A stretch of 64,000 nt of DNA, from NCBI RefSeq assembly GCF_002163875.1, contig NZ_CP019333.1, positions 2,658,864 to 2,722,863 on the forward strand, in the 5' to 3' direction. The notes beneath the pieces were generated by a model. The model was not told where the DNA came from, did not search any database, and saw only the letters and a program-made list of their open reading frames with translations. This DNA is from Gilvibacter sp. SZ-19 (lineage in GTDB: Bacteria; Bacteroidota; Bacteroidia; Flavobacteriales; Flavobacteriaceae). Position 1 is the stretch's first letter, and every line of letters starts with the position of its first letter. Positions 46,857-55,837 of the stretch are shown here, piece after piece. Both the position numbers and the translations under genes were made by a program.

Positions 46857-48482
46857 TTAGTTTTCATTCATTATTGATGCGATCCCTTCTAGAGGAATCA
46901 CCGCCCAGCGCGGACGCGCATTCATTTCGTAACCGAGTTCGTAAACCGCCTTTTCTAACATGGAGTATTTGAGCATAAAAACGCGTTCCTGCTCGTAACC
47001 AATGTTAATGTTGGCATTGCGAACTACATCCGTATAAGTGTTCAAAAAGACGCCGATCATATAACGGTAAAGCAATTCTCCGGCTGCGAACAGCTCTTTT
47101 TGCTCGTAAGGGAAATGCTCTCCTTCGTTAAAGATAGTAGCGTAAATGGCATAGTGGAAAGAGCGGAACAAACCGGCCACATCCTTAAGTGGGGGTTGTT
47201 TTACCTTTCTGTCGCGGATGGTGCTTTCTGGTTCTCCTTCGAAATCGAGGATATAAAAATCACCATTTTGAACAAGGATTTGCCCTAAGTGGTAATCTCC
47301 GTGGACGCGTAAACGCTCTCCTTTGAGTTTGGTCCAGTTGAAGGTTAAAAAACGCTTTCTGATCTCGTTCTTCTGTTCCAAGAAGTCTTTTGCCAGATCC
47401 AAGGCCAAGCCATCTAACTTATGCAGGTTGTTCTCAAGTGTATTCAGTCGGTTTTGGAACTGATACAGCAAACGGTTCTTTAACCAAACCTCGTAATCTC
47501 CATTAAAGCGTTCCGGGGCAAAGGCCGTTTCTTCGAACTCAGAGCCCAGTGCAATATGCATCTCTGCAGTGCGCTTGGCCAACTGTTGTAATTCCAAGAA
47601 CAAACTGAGTCCAGCCCAGTCGATGATCTGTGGCGGCACGTCGGCTATGGTCAACCGGGCAAACAACTCGGTGCGCGGCAGTTGGTTTATCTTTATGTTT
47701 TTATGTTCCAGATTCTCAAAGACGCCTTTGAGTTTATCCAGCATATATTCCCAAGCGTCGCCTTGGTTGGGAACCAAGCCTTGCATCAGGGCTATGGTGA
47801 TGATTAGGTTGTCCGAGTCAATGATGTTGATACTTCCCTGATAACTCGGTGTATTCTTGAAACCTTTTTTGTCAGACAAGAAGCGAGACATCTCGTAGTC
47901 CGGATTCTTATTGGCGTAGATCCTGCGGAAGAATTTGATCACCAAGCGTTCGTTGATGATTATCGAAGTGTTGGATTGCTCCATTCCCATAAAACGAGAA
48001 GACTCGTATTGGGTCTCTACAAAAGATTCACCACGATGGTATTTTACGCGCTCTTCCGACCCTTTCTGGGCGTGTAGAATTCGTTCGAAGACCAATTTTC
48101 TAAAGGCTTCGAGGTTTACAGCGTCTATAAGAAAGCCTTCTTGTCCTTGAATGCTCAAGTTCATGATCCGATCTTCTTTAGCGAAGTTCTCATCGGTCAC
48201 AAAAGCGATCGGTAAAAAATAATGCTGATAGAAAGCCTCTTCGAAATTGATCTCCAAGATCAGTCCGTAATAGACCTCTTCGTTTTGTTCAATTCGGAAG
48301 TATTCCGTCAGGTCGATATATTTGAGCTTACTAGACTTTCCACCATACCAACGCTGCTGTACGATATACCGTTCCAATACTTCGGATAGGAACATCTTTA
48401 CAAAGCCTGGGTCGTCCATAAGGGCTTCCCAAGCAACATTGAAGTTGGTTGTGCTCTTTACAGTCGATTTAGCCTTGGCCAT
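46857..48482 (-). CDS. mak: Maltokinase
   Basis: 541 residues, cytoplasmic, of the aminoglycoside-phosphotransferase-like kinases. The N-terminal cap domain (RYIVQQRWYGGKSSKLK) and the catalytic blocks VHGDYHLGQIL, YILDFEGEPE and KDVAGLFRSFHYA are those of Mak/Pep2. It phosphorylates maltose with ATP to maltose-1-phosphate for GlgE. It is longer than the mycobacterial enzyme (about 440-455) and is not fused to trehalose synthase. The start overlaps the glgE stop by one base. No treS is in the window, so maltose probably comes from outside or from glucan breakdown. Confidence 0.88.
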   Translation of the reverse strand: MAKAKSTVKSTTNFNVAWEALMDDPGFVKMFLSEVLERYIVQQRWYGGKSSKLKYIDLTEYFRIEQNEEVYYGLILEINFEEAFYQHYFLPIAFVTDENFAKEDRIMNLSIQGQEGFLIDAVNLEAFRKLVFERILHAQKGSEERVKYHRGESFVETQYESSRFMGMEQSNTSIIINERLVIKFFRRIYANKNPDYEMSRFLSDKKGFKNTPSYQGSINIIDSDNLIITIALMQGLVPNQGDAWEYMLDKLKGVFENLEHKNIKINQLPRTELFARLTIADVPPQIIDWAGLSLFLELQQLAKRTAEMHIALGSEFEETAFAPERFNGDYEVWLKNRLLYQFQNRLNTLENNLHKLDGLALDLAKDFLEQKNEIRKRFLTFNWTKLKGERLRVHGDYHLGQILVQNGDFYILDFEGEPESTIRDRKVKQPPLKDVAGLFRSFHYAIYATIFNEGEHFPYEQKELFAAGELLYRYMIGVFLNTYTDVVRNANINIGYEQERVFMLKYSMLEKAVYELGYEMNARPRWAVIPLEGIASIMNEN

Positions 48483-50419
48483 TACTTTTTGATTTTAAAC
48501 AAATGAAAAGGTAGTGCAGGATGCAGCTCTACAAAATTCCAGCGCTTGTTCCAGATATAGCTGCTCTCTGTAATGAGGTCGTGTACGGTGATGGAATGCC
48601 CTTCTGCCACGCCCATTTCTTCTAGTGGAAGTTCTATCCAACCGCTTTGTGGGTAATAAGGATCTAGATTCGCCACCATCAGGGTTTCATCTTGCCCATT
48701 TGCATCACTCTTATAGTAGGTCAGGAGTTGCTCGTTCTCTACACTTAAGAATTTGATGTTGTTGGTCTGTTGTAGCGAGGCGTGTTGGTGTCTGATGTGA
48801 TTGATCTTGCTGATCAAGGTGGTCAGTTTGTTTTCTGCATCCCAATTCCAGTGGCGTAATTGGTACTTTTCAGAATCCCAGTATTCTTCTTTCCCAGGGA
48901 CCGCATCGCTCACCATAAATTCATAAACCGGTCCGTAAAGCCCGGTATTAGAGCTTAGGGTAGCGGCTAGGAAATAACGGCTCAAGTGTATGGCCTCGTT
49001 ACCACCTTGTAAGGCCCATGGGTTGATATCTGGAGTGTTAGGCCAGAAATTTGGTCTAAAGAAGTATTTCTGATCGGTCTTGGTCAACTCTTCCACATAC
49101 TCGATCAGCTCTTGCTTGTTGTTACGCCAGGTAAAGTACGTATAGGATTGGCTAAAGCCTTGCTTGGCCAGTTGATGCATCACGGCTGGGCGTGTAAATG
49201 CTTCGGATAGGAACAATACATCTGGGTATTTCTTCTTGACCTCTGCCATTAGCCATCCCCAGAAATAAAAAGGCTTGGTATGCGGATTATCCACTCTAAA
49301 GATGCGGATCCCGAATTCTTCTACCCAATACATGGCGCAGTCGAGCATTTCTTGCCAAAGGTTCTTCCAATCCTTGCTTTCAAAATGGATAGGGAGTATG
49401 TCTTGATATTTCTTCGGAGGGTTCTCCGCGTATTGCACCGTACCGTCTGGACGCCATTTGAACCACTCTGGGTTTGATTTCACCCAAGGATGATCTGGAG
49501 CGGCCTGTAAGGCAAAATCCATGGCTATTTCTATGCCTAGTTCTTTGGCTTTGTCCACCAAAGACTTGAAATCGGCTTCATTGCCCAAGTCTGGGTGTAA
49601 ACTTTTGTGTCCGCCTTCTTCAGCCCCAATACCCCAAGGAGATCCTACATCCCCATCTTGAGCCTCGGTGCTGTTGTTCTTTCCTTTTCGGTTTATGCGT
49701 CCTATTGGGTGAACAGGAGGGAAGTACAAAACGTCAAAGCCCATTTTTGCTACGCGTGGCAAAAGGGCCTCACAGTCTTTAAATGTTCCATGTTGTCCAG
49801 CTACTTTAGAGGCAGATCTCGGGAAGAACTCATACCAGGTACTAAAGCGGGCTTTCTCGCGGTCTGCATAAGCCTCGAGAGAGGCAGACTCATTTACCAA
49901 ACTCTTGAGTGGATATTTAAAAAGCAGTTCGTGAAGCTTTTGAGAAACGGCCTCTTGAACTGCTTTTTCATATTGTCCAGCATCTTTGAAGGCTGCAATG
50001 AGTTCGTTTAAGTATTTCTTTTCGGAGGCATTGGCTTGTTTGGCAACTTCAGTCAGATACTCGGCACCCTCAAGTAGTTCAGAGTTCACGTGCTGCTTAT
50101 CATCGATCTTGCGTTCTATGCCGTGCTGCCAGTTTAAAGCGTGATCTACCCAGGCTTCAATTTTGTACTGATATGCTCCTTGTTTGTCCGTTGCAAAGCC
50201 AGCCGCCCACTGATCATTACCGGTAGCCTGCATTCGGGTTTCACTCCATTTTTTTTCGGATTGATGCTTGTAGCGTAGCGAAGCGGCGATAACATCGTGC
50301 CCATCGCCAACTACAGTTGCAGTTACCGGAATGTACTCGCCAACGATGCTCTTAATGGCATGGGCTCCGCCTTCTAACTGCGGACGTACATTTTCAATAA
50401 TTACGCGACTTTGATTCAT
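48482..50419 (-). CDS. glgE: Alpha-1,4-glucan:maltose-1-phosphate maltosyltransferase
   Basis: 645 residues from the ATG at 50419, chosen because MNQSRVIIENVRPQLEGG is the usual GlgE start; an in-frame ATG at 50461 would add 14 residues. GH13_3 blocks: PPVHPIGRINRKGKNN, FALQAAPDHPW, FRVDNPHTKPFYFW (nucleophile Asp) and FLSEAFTRP (acid/base Glu). It moves maltosyl units from maltose-1-phosphate onto alpha-glucan chains. First gene of the operon, behind a LacI-type operator at 50512-50525. The pathway is best known from Actinobacteria; here it stands in a flavobacterium and is probably tied to maltose supply. Confidence 0.94.
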   Translation of the reverse strand: MNQSRVIIENVRPQLEGGAHAIKSIVGEYIPVTATVVGDGHDVIAASLRYKHQSEKKWSETRMQATGNDQWAAGFATDKQGAYQYKIEAWVDHALNWQHGIERKIDDKQHVNSELLEGAEYLTEVAKQANASEKKYLNELIAAFKDAGQYEKAVQEAVSQKLHELLFKYPLKSLVNESASLEAYADREKARFSTWYEFFPRSASKVAGQHGTFKDCEALLPRVAKMGFDVLYFPPVHPIGRINRKGKNNSTEAQDGDVGSPWGIGAEEGGHKSLHPDLGNEADFKSLVDKAKELGIEIAMDFALQAAPDHPWVKSNPEWFKWRPDGTVQYAENPPKKYQDILPIHFESKDWKNLWQEMLDCAMYWVEEFGIRIFRVDNPHTKPFYFWGWLMAEVKKKYPDVLFLSEAFTRPAVMHQLAKQGFSQSYTYFTWRNNKQELIEYVEELTKTDQKYFFRPNFWPNTPDINPWALQGGNEAIHLSRYFLAATLSSNTGLYGPVYEFMVSDAVPGKEEYWDSEKYQLRHWNWDAENKLTTLISKINHIRHQHASLQQTNNIKFLSVENEQLLTYYKSDANGQDETLMVANLDPYYPQSGWIELPLEEMGVAEGHSITVHDLITESSYIWNKRWNFVELHPALPFHLFKIKK

Positions 50420-50511
50420 TCGGACTAGTTTGCTGGTTTGGTTGGGCGTAAAGATAAACATTAGACACCTTAAATGGTAGCCCTAAGGCCCTAATTACCA
50501 GTAAAAATTAT

Positions 50512-50525
50512 CGAAAACGTTTGCG
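50512..50525. promoter_or_regulatory. LacI-type operator 3 (upstream of glgE)
   Basis: CGAAAACGTTTGCG, identical in all 14 bases to 1106-1119 before lacI. Palindromic with one mismatched pair. It lies 93 bases before the chosen glgE start (51 before the alternative). On the minus strand TAATTTTT, one base off the -7 consensus, follows directly. Confidence 0.7.
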
Positions 50526-50547
50526 CGCTCTAGCCCTTAATTGTGGC

Positions 50548-50991
50548 CTATTCTTCTATCTTTTCAAAGACTTCTGTCCGACCGAATAGTGAGATGCCGA
50601 TATATCCTCTGGCTTTGAGATCGCCGTCTGGTTCTAACCACATTTTACAGGAATAGATGTTTCCATTCTGCGGATCGTAGATCTGTCCATCCACATATTT
50701 TCCGTCATCGTATGTAAAATCGGTCAAGAAAACTAGGCCCAGTAGGGATTGGTTGCGCTTTTTTGGATCTGGATTCAAGGTGTCTACTCCCGATCTTTCT
50801 GTCCAAACGGTCTTCCCGTAATACTTAGCTCCTTCTTTGTAGATTTCGATTTTAGCATTTTTAGTAGGGGTCCAATAACGTCCAAGTACGGCATCTGGAC
50901 CTTTGCCAGAATTTTGAGCCGTTAAGACAACATGGGTTAGTAAGAAAAGTACAGTGAATAATAGCGATCTTCTTTTCATCTCTTTTAGCAT
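50548..50991 (-). CDS. Secreted DUF2147 protein
   Basis: 147 residues with signal peptide (LFTVLFLLTHVVLTAQ). DUF2147 blocks: VLGRYWTPTKNAKIEIYKEGAKYYGKTVW and GQIYDPQNGNIYSCKMWLEPDGDLKARGYIGISLFGRTEVFEK. The domain is a small lipocalin-like beta-barrel of unknown role, often annotated only by number. The start is either here or at the ATG 12 bases downstream. Just upstream of the glgE operon on the same strand but separated by the operator. Confidence 0.85.
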   Translation of the reverse strand: MLKEMKRRSLLFTVLFLLTHVVLTAQNSGKGPDAVLGRYWTPTKNAKIEIYKEGAKYYGKTVWTERSGVDTLNPDPKKRNQSLLGLVFLTDFTYDDGKYVDGQIYDPQNGNIYSCKMWLEPDGDLKARGYIGISLFGRTEVFEKIEE

Positions 50992-51025
50992 TACAATACC
51001 TTAAGTCGGGTCTGTCTGTCCAAAA

Positions 51026-51724
51026 TTACTGCGAGTCCGTTAGTGATTTGAATTCTCGGGTCTCGATTGCAGTCACCGTATCATTGGTCACCACCGCACG
51101 TCTAAGCCAACGGCCTTGTTCATCGCGTTCTTTGACGCTATAGGTACTCGGAAAACGTTTCCCATCCGCAGCGATATAAACATAACCGGTTTCCTCGCCA
51201 TTTTTGTCAAAGCTATATTCGTAATTCCATTGAACCACGGCATTTGGCCCAGGTGCGCTACCGTCTATTCTAAGACCTCCGTCTTTCTCGTATTTTGAGA
51301 AACCGCGATACATTTCAACACCAGTATTGGCATCGTGCGCTCTATACCCGACACGACGCCCTTGGTCATCTAGGTCGTATTTGTAGGTCATTTTGAGTTC
51401 GCCATTTTCGTAATAGCGAGAACCTATTTTTTGCCCTTCTTCGTTAAGCAAAAACTGATCTTCCCAAGCCACCGTACCGTTTTGATTAAAGAATTTATTG
51501 GCCAATTCCTGGCCTTTGGCATTGTATTCTACAGATTGCATAGCGCGCAAGGCATCGGCCACCATAATTCCTGCTGAATCTCGAACAGAAAACCCTCTAA
51601 TTATCGCAACTTCTGCCACGATCGTGTCTGGATCTACTTTTGGCTTCTCCTGCTGAGGTTCCTGTTTACAGGCAGTTAACAGTAAAATGCTGATAGATAA
51701 GAATAGTACAGTTCTTAGGTTCAT
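51026..51724 (-). CDS. Lipoprotein with MORN/YwqK-like repeats, function unknown
   Basis: 232 residues; lipobox LLTAC near residue 19. The mature part has repeated units of the form YNAKGQELANKFFNQNGTV, YYENGELKMTYKYD, like those of YwqK-type or MORN-like repeat proteins. Likely an envelope protein. Its start overlaps the SRAP gene by four bases (51721-51724), so the two are translated together. No function can be given. Confidence 0.6.
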   Translation of the reverse strand: MNLRTVLFLSISILLLTACKQEPQQEKPKVDPDTIVAEVAIIRGFSVRDSAGIMVADALRAMQSVEYNAKGQELANKFFNQNGTVAWEDQFLLNEEGQKIGSRYYENGELKMTYKYDLDDQGRRVGYRAHDANTGVEMYRGFSKYEKDGGLRIDGSAPGPNAVVQWNYEYSFDKNGEETGYVYIAADGKRFPSTYSVKERDEQGRWLRRAVVTNDTVTAIETREFKSLTDSQ

Positions 51725-52494
51725 AGGGTTAATTTTAATTCGTCGTAATGGACTTTCTCGGTGATCTCTGGTATGTTTCCCTGATAATTCTTGCCGCGTA
51801 ATTTAGCCACCGGATGTGCCGCTAAATCTGATCCTGTCCATGGCCGAATAAGTGCAGCCAAGGCTTCTTTTTGTACTGGCTGATTAGCATCTGCATTTAA
51901 CCACAGCTCTGCTTCGGCTTCATTTAAAAGCACAGGCATGCGAGCCTCCTTAGCCTTAGGATTATTATGGATCTTGGCCATCATGCTATTTGCCTTTGTC
52001 GTCACTAGACTAAAGGTGGTCCAAACCTCGCCACTGTCGCGGTCTGTCCATTCGCTCCATAAGCCGGCTACACACAAAGGACTTTCGTCATTTTGATAGA
52101 TATAAAAGGGATAGGTCTCACCGTCTTGATGGTGATGTTCGTAAAAGCCATCCAAATAGACCAAGCAGCGTTTGCTTTTATAGGCATCTCTAAAGGAGGG
52201 TTTCTCTGCCAAGGTTTCTCCACGGGCGTTTATGGTGGAGTTCCAAAGTTTGTTCTTTAGTTCAGAATCTTTAACCCAATGGGGGATAAGGCCCCAATGA
52301 GCAATAATTGGTTTAAACGGCTCCACAGCGGTATAAATAAGAAGTTTAGGATGCGCAAATCCACTTTTATGATGTGCCGGTAGGTCGGTATATGGCGCTA
52401 GTTTCTGTTCGATCTCCAAAATAGCAGCAAGATCATTGTTGCGTTTGGCTCGCTTGAGTTGAGATTCCAGACTGGCTTTTATATCGTAACACAT
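51721..52494 (-). CDS. SRAP-family protein (HMCES/YedK), abasic-site DNA crosslinker
   Basis: 257 residues, cytoplasmic. Starts MCYDIKAS, so after Met removal the catalytic C2 would be N-terminal; WNSTINARGET holds the conserved Asn, LVYLDGFYEHH the Glu and KIHNNPK the His, followed by ARMPVLL. The gap between this His and RMP is four residues longer than usual. SRAP proteins form a stable thiazolidine link to abasic sites in single-stranded DNA. The 152-residue unknown protein overlaps its start by one base. Confidence 0.92.
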   Translation of the reverse strand: MCYDIKASLESQLKRAKRNNDLAAILEIEQKLAPYTDLPAHHKSGFAHPKLLIYTAVEPFKPIIAHWGLIPHWVKDSELKNKLWNSTINARGETLAEKPSFRDAYKSKRCLVYLDGFYEHHHQDGETYPFYIYQNDESPLCVAGLWSEWTDRDSGEVWTTFSLVTTKANSMMAKIHNNPKAKEARMPVLLNEAEAELWLNADANQPVQKEALAALIRPWTGSDLAAHPVAKLRGKNYQGNIPEITEKVHYDELKLTL

Positions 52495-52952
52495 CAGAGA
52501 CTAAAATCGTTGTTTCGCAAGGCTTGTACGGCCCGTTGATTGAGTTGAAAGTCCAACGAATTTACAAAAGATTCTACTCTCTGATCCTTAAAATAGGTTC
52601 TAATACTATCGTTAAAATGCACTAAAGCTTTATAATAATCGAGCAATCCTGAATTGGCAGCGTCATAACCGTTTTCAGTGCACCATTGCAGGTAATCGGC
52701 GCTTTCTTCTACGGCCTCTAATTCCTCCAAACAGCAAGCAATATGTAAAAGTGTATTGTTTATCTGCAGGTCGCCATACTCGTCGTGATAGTGCAGTTCG
52801 ATAGGTTTCGATCTGAAGCTAAAAGAGATCATATGGTGATCGGGCAGTAGTTTAGAGGGCGACCCTTTCGATATGATTTCAAGTTGATGTGCTTGGGAAA
52901 ACTTCTTAAGGGCTCGTAATTCCGGATAGTTTGGATACTCCGACGCGTTCAT
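52494..52952 (-). CDS. Unknown 152-residue protein coupled to the SRAP gene
   Basis: No recognised domain, signal or membrane helix. Mixed: N-terminal helix, a strand pair with SFSFRSKPIELHYHDEYGDLQI, then alpha-helical with Cys-Cys (LHIACCLEELEAVEESADYL). Translationally linked to the SRAP gene (one shared base) and three bases behind the CIA30 gene. A partner of the SRAP protein or an unrelated passenger are both possible. Confidence 0.6.
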   Translation of the reverse strand: MNASEYPNYPELRALKKFSQAHQLEIISKGSPSKLLPDHHMISFSFRSKPIELHYHDEYGDLQINNTLLHIACCLEELEAVEESADYLQWCTENGYDAANSGLLDYYKALVHFNDSIRTYFKDQRVESFVNSLDFQLNQRAVQALRNNDFSL

Positions 52953-52954
52953 AG

Positions 52955-53500
52955 TTAACTGAACTTGATAAAATCTACCTCTATACTGTAAATCCCTGCG
53001 CGTTTTTCATCGGAGATTATACCTAAACGAATGATCTTTTGTAAAACCTTTTTATCTATAGAATTACCGGTTTCTTTGCCAACGCGATACTCCTTAAAGG
53101 CATTTATATCTAGATTGATGATCTTCCACTGGCCATTTGTATTCGGTAATTTGGACTTGTAATTTGGACGATACCAAAGTCTGCTGTTGTTTAGACTGAG
53201 CGCAAAGTCCATACCGCTAGACCGATATTTAATGATCACTGTGCTGAATTTTGAGAGGTCCATGGCTTCAAACGGGCCTCTGGCGGAGGCAAAACCACCA
53301 TTGTTCTCTAAAGAGACCTGTCCTTCAAAAACAAAACTGCTCGGGGTATAGCGTAACTTACCACTAGAAACTCCGCCCATGACATTATCATTGAGAGCGA
53401 ACCATTCCTGATTGTTCCCAGTTGTTCCAAAGTCCAGTAATAAGGGTTGTGTTGCCCACATAGTAATTACGGCAATTAATACCGATGCTTTTGTAATCAT
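52955..53500 (-). CDS. CIA30-family protein
   Basis: 181 residues with a hydrophobic start that may act as signal (ASVLIAVITMWATQPLLL). The CIA30 jelly-roll block is clear: FGTTGNNQEWFALNDNVMGGVSSG, then LENNGGFASARGPF and DLSKFSTVIIKYRSSG. In mitochondria CIA30 helps build complex I; bacterial members are exported carbohydrate-binding-like proteins of unknown role. First gene of the short operon with the 152-residue protein, SRAP protein and lipoprotein. Confidence 0.85.
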   Translation of the reverse strand: MITKASVLIAVITMWATQPLLLDFGTTGNNQEWFALNDNVMGGVSSGKLRYTPSSFVFEGQVSLENNGGFASARGPFEAMDLSKFSTVIIKYRSSGMDFALSLNNSRLWYRPNYKSKLPNTNGQWKIINLDINAFKEYRVGKETGNSIDKKVLQKIIRLGIISDEKRAGIYSIEVDFIKFS

Positions 53501-53561
53501 TTTTACTCAAATTTACGGCTTTATTTGCCAAGTGCAGCGTCTTGATAAAAAGATAACCTAC

Positions 53562-55289
53562 TTAACGCACTAAAGAAAAGAATCCTCTAAAAACTTGATT
53601 GTCAAAAGTTTCTGCACGATACCAATAACCGGCTGCAGGGAGTGGGTTTCCCCGGTATTGCCCGTTCCAACCGTTTCCATTTGGATTTATTCGAGCCAGG
53701 AGTTTACCGTATCGGTCATAAATATAAATGTCCTTTAAAGGCAAAGGGTCTAGGCGAGGTGGTACATAGTTCCAAAGATCATTTACACCATCTCCATTGG
53801 GTGAGAAATAAGGAGGAAAACCAGTAGGGGGAAACAACAATCTAAAAGGACGCTGCACTATACCACAGCCGTTTCGATCTCTAATATAGAGCACATAATT
53901 ACCCTCTGTGAGTCCATTGAACTCTGGACTGTCTTGATAAGGCCCGTCTATAGCCAGGGCATACTCGTATTCTCCAATACCAGAAACCACAACCTCCACA
54001 TTAAAAACCTCTCCGAACTGACGGATAAAAAAATCATCGATCTGCGCTTCTTGAGAGGCCACTACCGTGAATTCTGAGGAGCTGGTACACTCTAAAACGG
54101 AACCTTGACCATCGTCGGTAAGTACATAGGCCTCATAAACATAAGTCCCCGTCTCTTCTAGTGCTACGGTAGCTTCTTCGGAGATTACCAAAAGATCTCC
54201 AGAATCTGTAACGCGATACCAGCGGTAGCCATCTGCGGGGTCTGTGGCCGTGATAACTCTTGGGGTTTGTCCAAGACAAATCCCAACGATATCTGGAAAA
54301 CTGATCTCTGGATTTAAAACAACCAGTTCGCCGGTATCTTCGTCAAAGAAAGGACCACAGCCCAAAATTGTAGAAAAGGACTCTTGCGGGCAATCTACAG
54401 CTTGTCCGGCATCGTTAAAAGGAACTATTCTAACAAAGTAGGTATTGTTGGGTTCAAAGTTAAATACAAAGGTGGAGGTGTCTGTAAATATTGCGCCATC
54501 TACCACATCGTTTTCAAAAGGCGAACGCCCAATGTAGAGTAAATAACCAGTGGCACCAGGAACAGGTTCCCATTCCAATAAAGGCGAAAGGGCTACATTG
54601 AACTGTCCATCAACCGGATTGATAAGCATAGTACAGCCGGGAGGATCTCCTAGATCTCCAGTAATAAAAGATTCTTCGATACAAGAACTCGCAATGCCAT
54701 TTTCATTATAGGGCACTATTTGCACAAAGATCTCTGTCGCTGCCGGAAAGTCTGCAGGAGGGTTGTAAGACAGTACGTTCCCTACATCTAAATTAAGGGC
54801 AATATCACCCAAGCCCGGGGCAGTTCCTATCGTTAAGCGATAACCCGTGGCCCTGGGGGCGTAATTCCAACTCAGATTAGCGCCCACGTTAACGCCTGTA
54901 CTGCCGTTGACAGGTGCGTTGAGTTGGGTACAGGTTGGGGGATTGACCTCGTTTCTAGTGGTAAATGATATAGGCTCACAAATAATATCTGGCTGATCAA
55001 AAAAGAATAAGGTAATGGTCACATAAATGGTTGTGGATTCTGGTAAGCCTAATGGCGGATTGTAGGTAGTTACAGAACCTACAGGTTGGTTCGCTACAAT
55101 TTCACCTCCGCCAGGGGTTGTTCCCAGAGAAATAATGTAACCGGTCACTCCGACGACTTCTTCCCAAGTGATTGGACTGTCTACAGCAACATTTGTCGCT
55201 CCTGCGGCAGGTGCTATCAGGTTAGGACAATCTTGCGTAAAGCCTGTCAGGCTTGTCAGTAAGAATCCTATGACCAATAATAAACGCAT
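53562..55289 (-). CDS. T9SS type B sorted surface protein with fibronectin-like repeats
   Basis: 575 residues: signal peptide (LLLVIGFLLTSLTGFTQ), three repeats of about 95 residues each opening with C.nLi.P..G..nv (from about residues 21, 119 and 217) and having fibronectin-type strands, then an Ig-like part, and the gliding-type C-terminal domain (YFSPNGDGVNDLW, IYDRYGKLL, GYWYRAETFDNQVFRGFFSLVR) that directs export by the type IX system. Surface adhesion is a reasonable guess. This is the main phylum marker in the window. Confidence 0.9.
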   Translation of the reverse strand: MRLLLVIGFLLTSLTGFTQDCPNLIAPAAGATNVAVDSPITWEEVVGVTGYIISLGTTPGGGEIVANQPVGSVTTYNPPLGLPESTTIYVTITLFFFDQPDIICEPISFTTRNEVNPPTCTQLNAPVNGSTGVNVGANLSWNYAPRATGYRLTIGTAPGLGDIALNLDVGNVLSYNPPADFPAATEIFVQIVPYNENGIASSCIEESFITGDLGDPPGCTMLINPVDGQFNVALSPLLEWEPVPGATGYLLYIGRSPFENDVVDGAIFTDTSTFVFNFEPNNTYFVRIVPFNDAGQAVDCPQESFSTILGCGPFFDEDTGELVVLNPEISFPDIVGICLGQTPRVITATDPADGYRWYRVTDSGDLLVISEEATVALEETGTYVYEAYVLTDDGQGSVLECTSSSEFTVVASQEAQIDDFFIRQFGEVFNVEVVVSGIGEYEYALAIDGPYQDSPEFNGLTEGNYVLYIRDRNGCGIVQRPFRLLFPPTGFPPYFSPNGDGVNDLWNYVPPRLDPLPLKDIYIYDRYGKLLARINPNGNGWNGQYRGNPLPAAGYWYRAETFDNQVFRGFFSLVR

Positions 55290-55308
55290 ACAGAATAGGA
55301 AAAAGCTC

Positions 55309-55776
55309 TTAGTCTTTACATTGTTGCCCTAAAAAGGTAACGATCTCATCGGGTTTCTCTAGAGTCCCTCTATAGTTCACGCAGTTGCCGTCCATACTCA
55401 AGAATTCTATAAGAACGCCGTTGTTGCGATTGATCATTTGCTGTACATCATCTAATGGCCCTTTAGATTCGTCGAACCAAATTCTGTAAGAGCATTCGTC
55501 GATCCATTTGATCACACCGTATTTAGGTTTTACAGCTTCTTCAGAAAGCAATCCTTTTGGAGCACTGGCAACAGTCTCCACCAAGGATTCCCCTTGACGT
55601 GTGATCTTGTAAGAAACGGGCAGCTCATCTGTAGGTGGAATGTAAAAACTTCCTTCTTTAAAATCAGCACAGAAGGCATCTTGAGCTTGCATAGATCCGA
55701 AGATCAAAAACATCAAACCCAATAATACACAGGTGTATTTTCCCGTGACTCCCCCAAGGCTGCTTTTAAAAATCAA
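55309..55776 (-). CDS. Secreted small protein of unknown function
   Basis: 155 residues with an export signal (LLGLMFLIFGSMQAQ). The mature part has four to five Cys (FCADF, DECSYRIW, GNCVNYRG, QQCKD) and a VSYKITRQGESLVE strand block; similar flavobacterial proteins are known only as hypothetical. Nineteen bases before the T9SS gene on the same strand. Confidence 0.65.
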   Translation of the reverse strand: MIFKSSLGGVTGKYTCVLLGLMFLIFGSMQAQDAFCADFKEGSFYIPPTDELPVSYKITRQGESLVETVASAPKGLLSEEAVKPKYGVIKWIDECSYRIWFDESKGPLDDVQQMINRNNGVLIEFLSMDGNCVNYRGTLEKPDEIVTFLGQQCKD

Positions 55777-55837
55777 TTGTAGTGTCGCAATTTTTGACTA
55801 AGATAGACAAAAAAGCCACAATCCTCTAGTAGTAAAA

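Noticed and set aside
51150-51163. GGAAAACGTTTCCC, similar to the LacI-type operator
   Set aside because: In the middle of a lipoprotein gene and unlike the flanks shared by the three intergenic sites, though palindromic.
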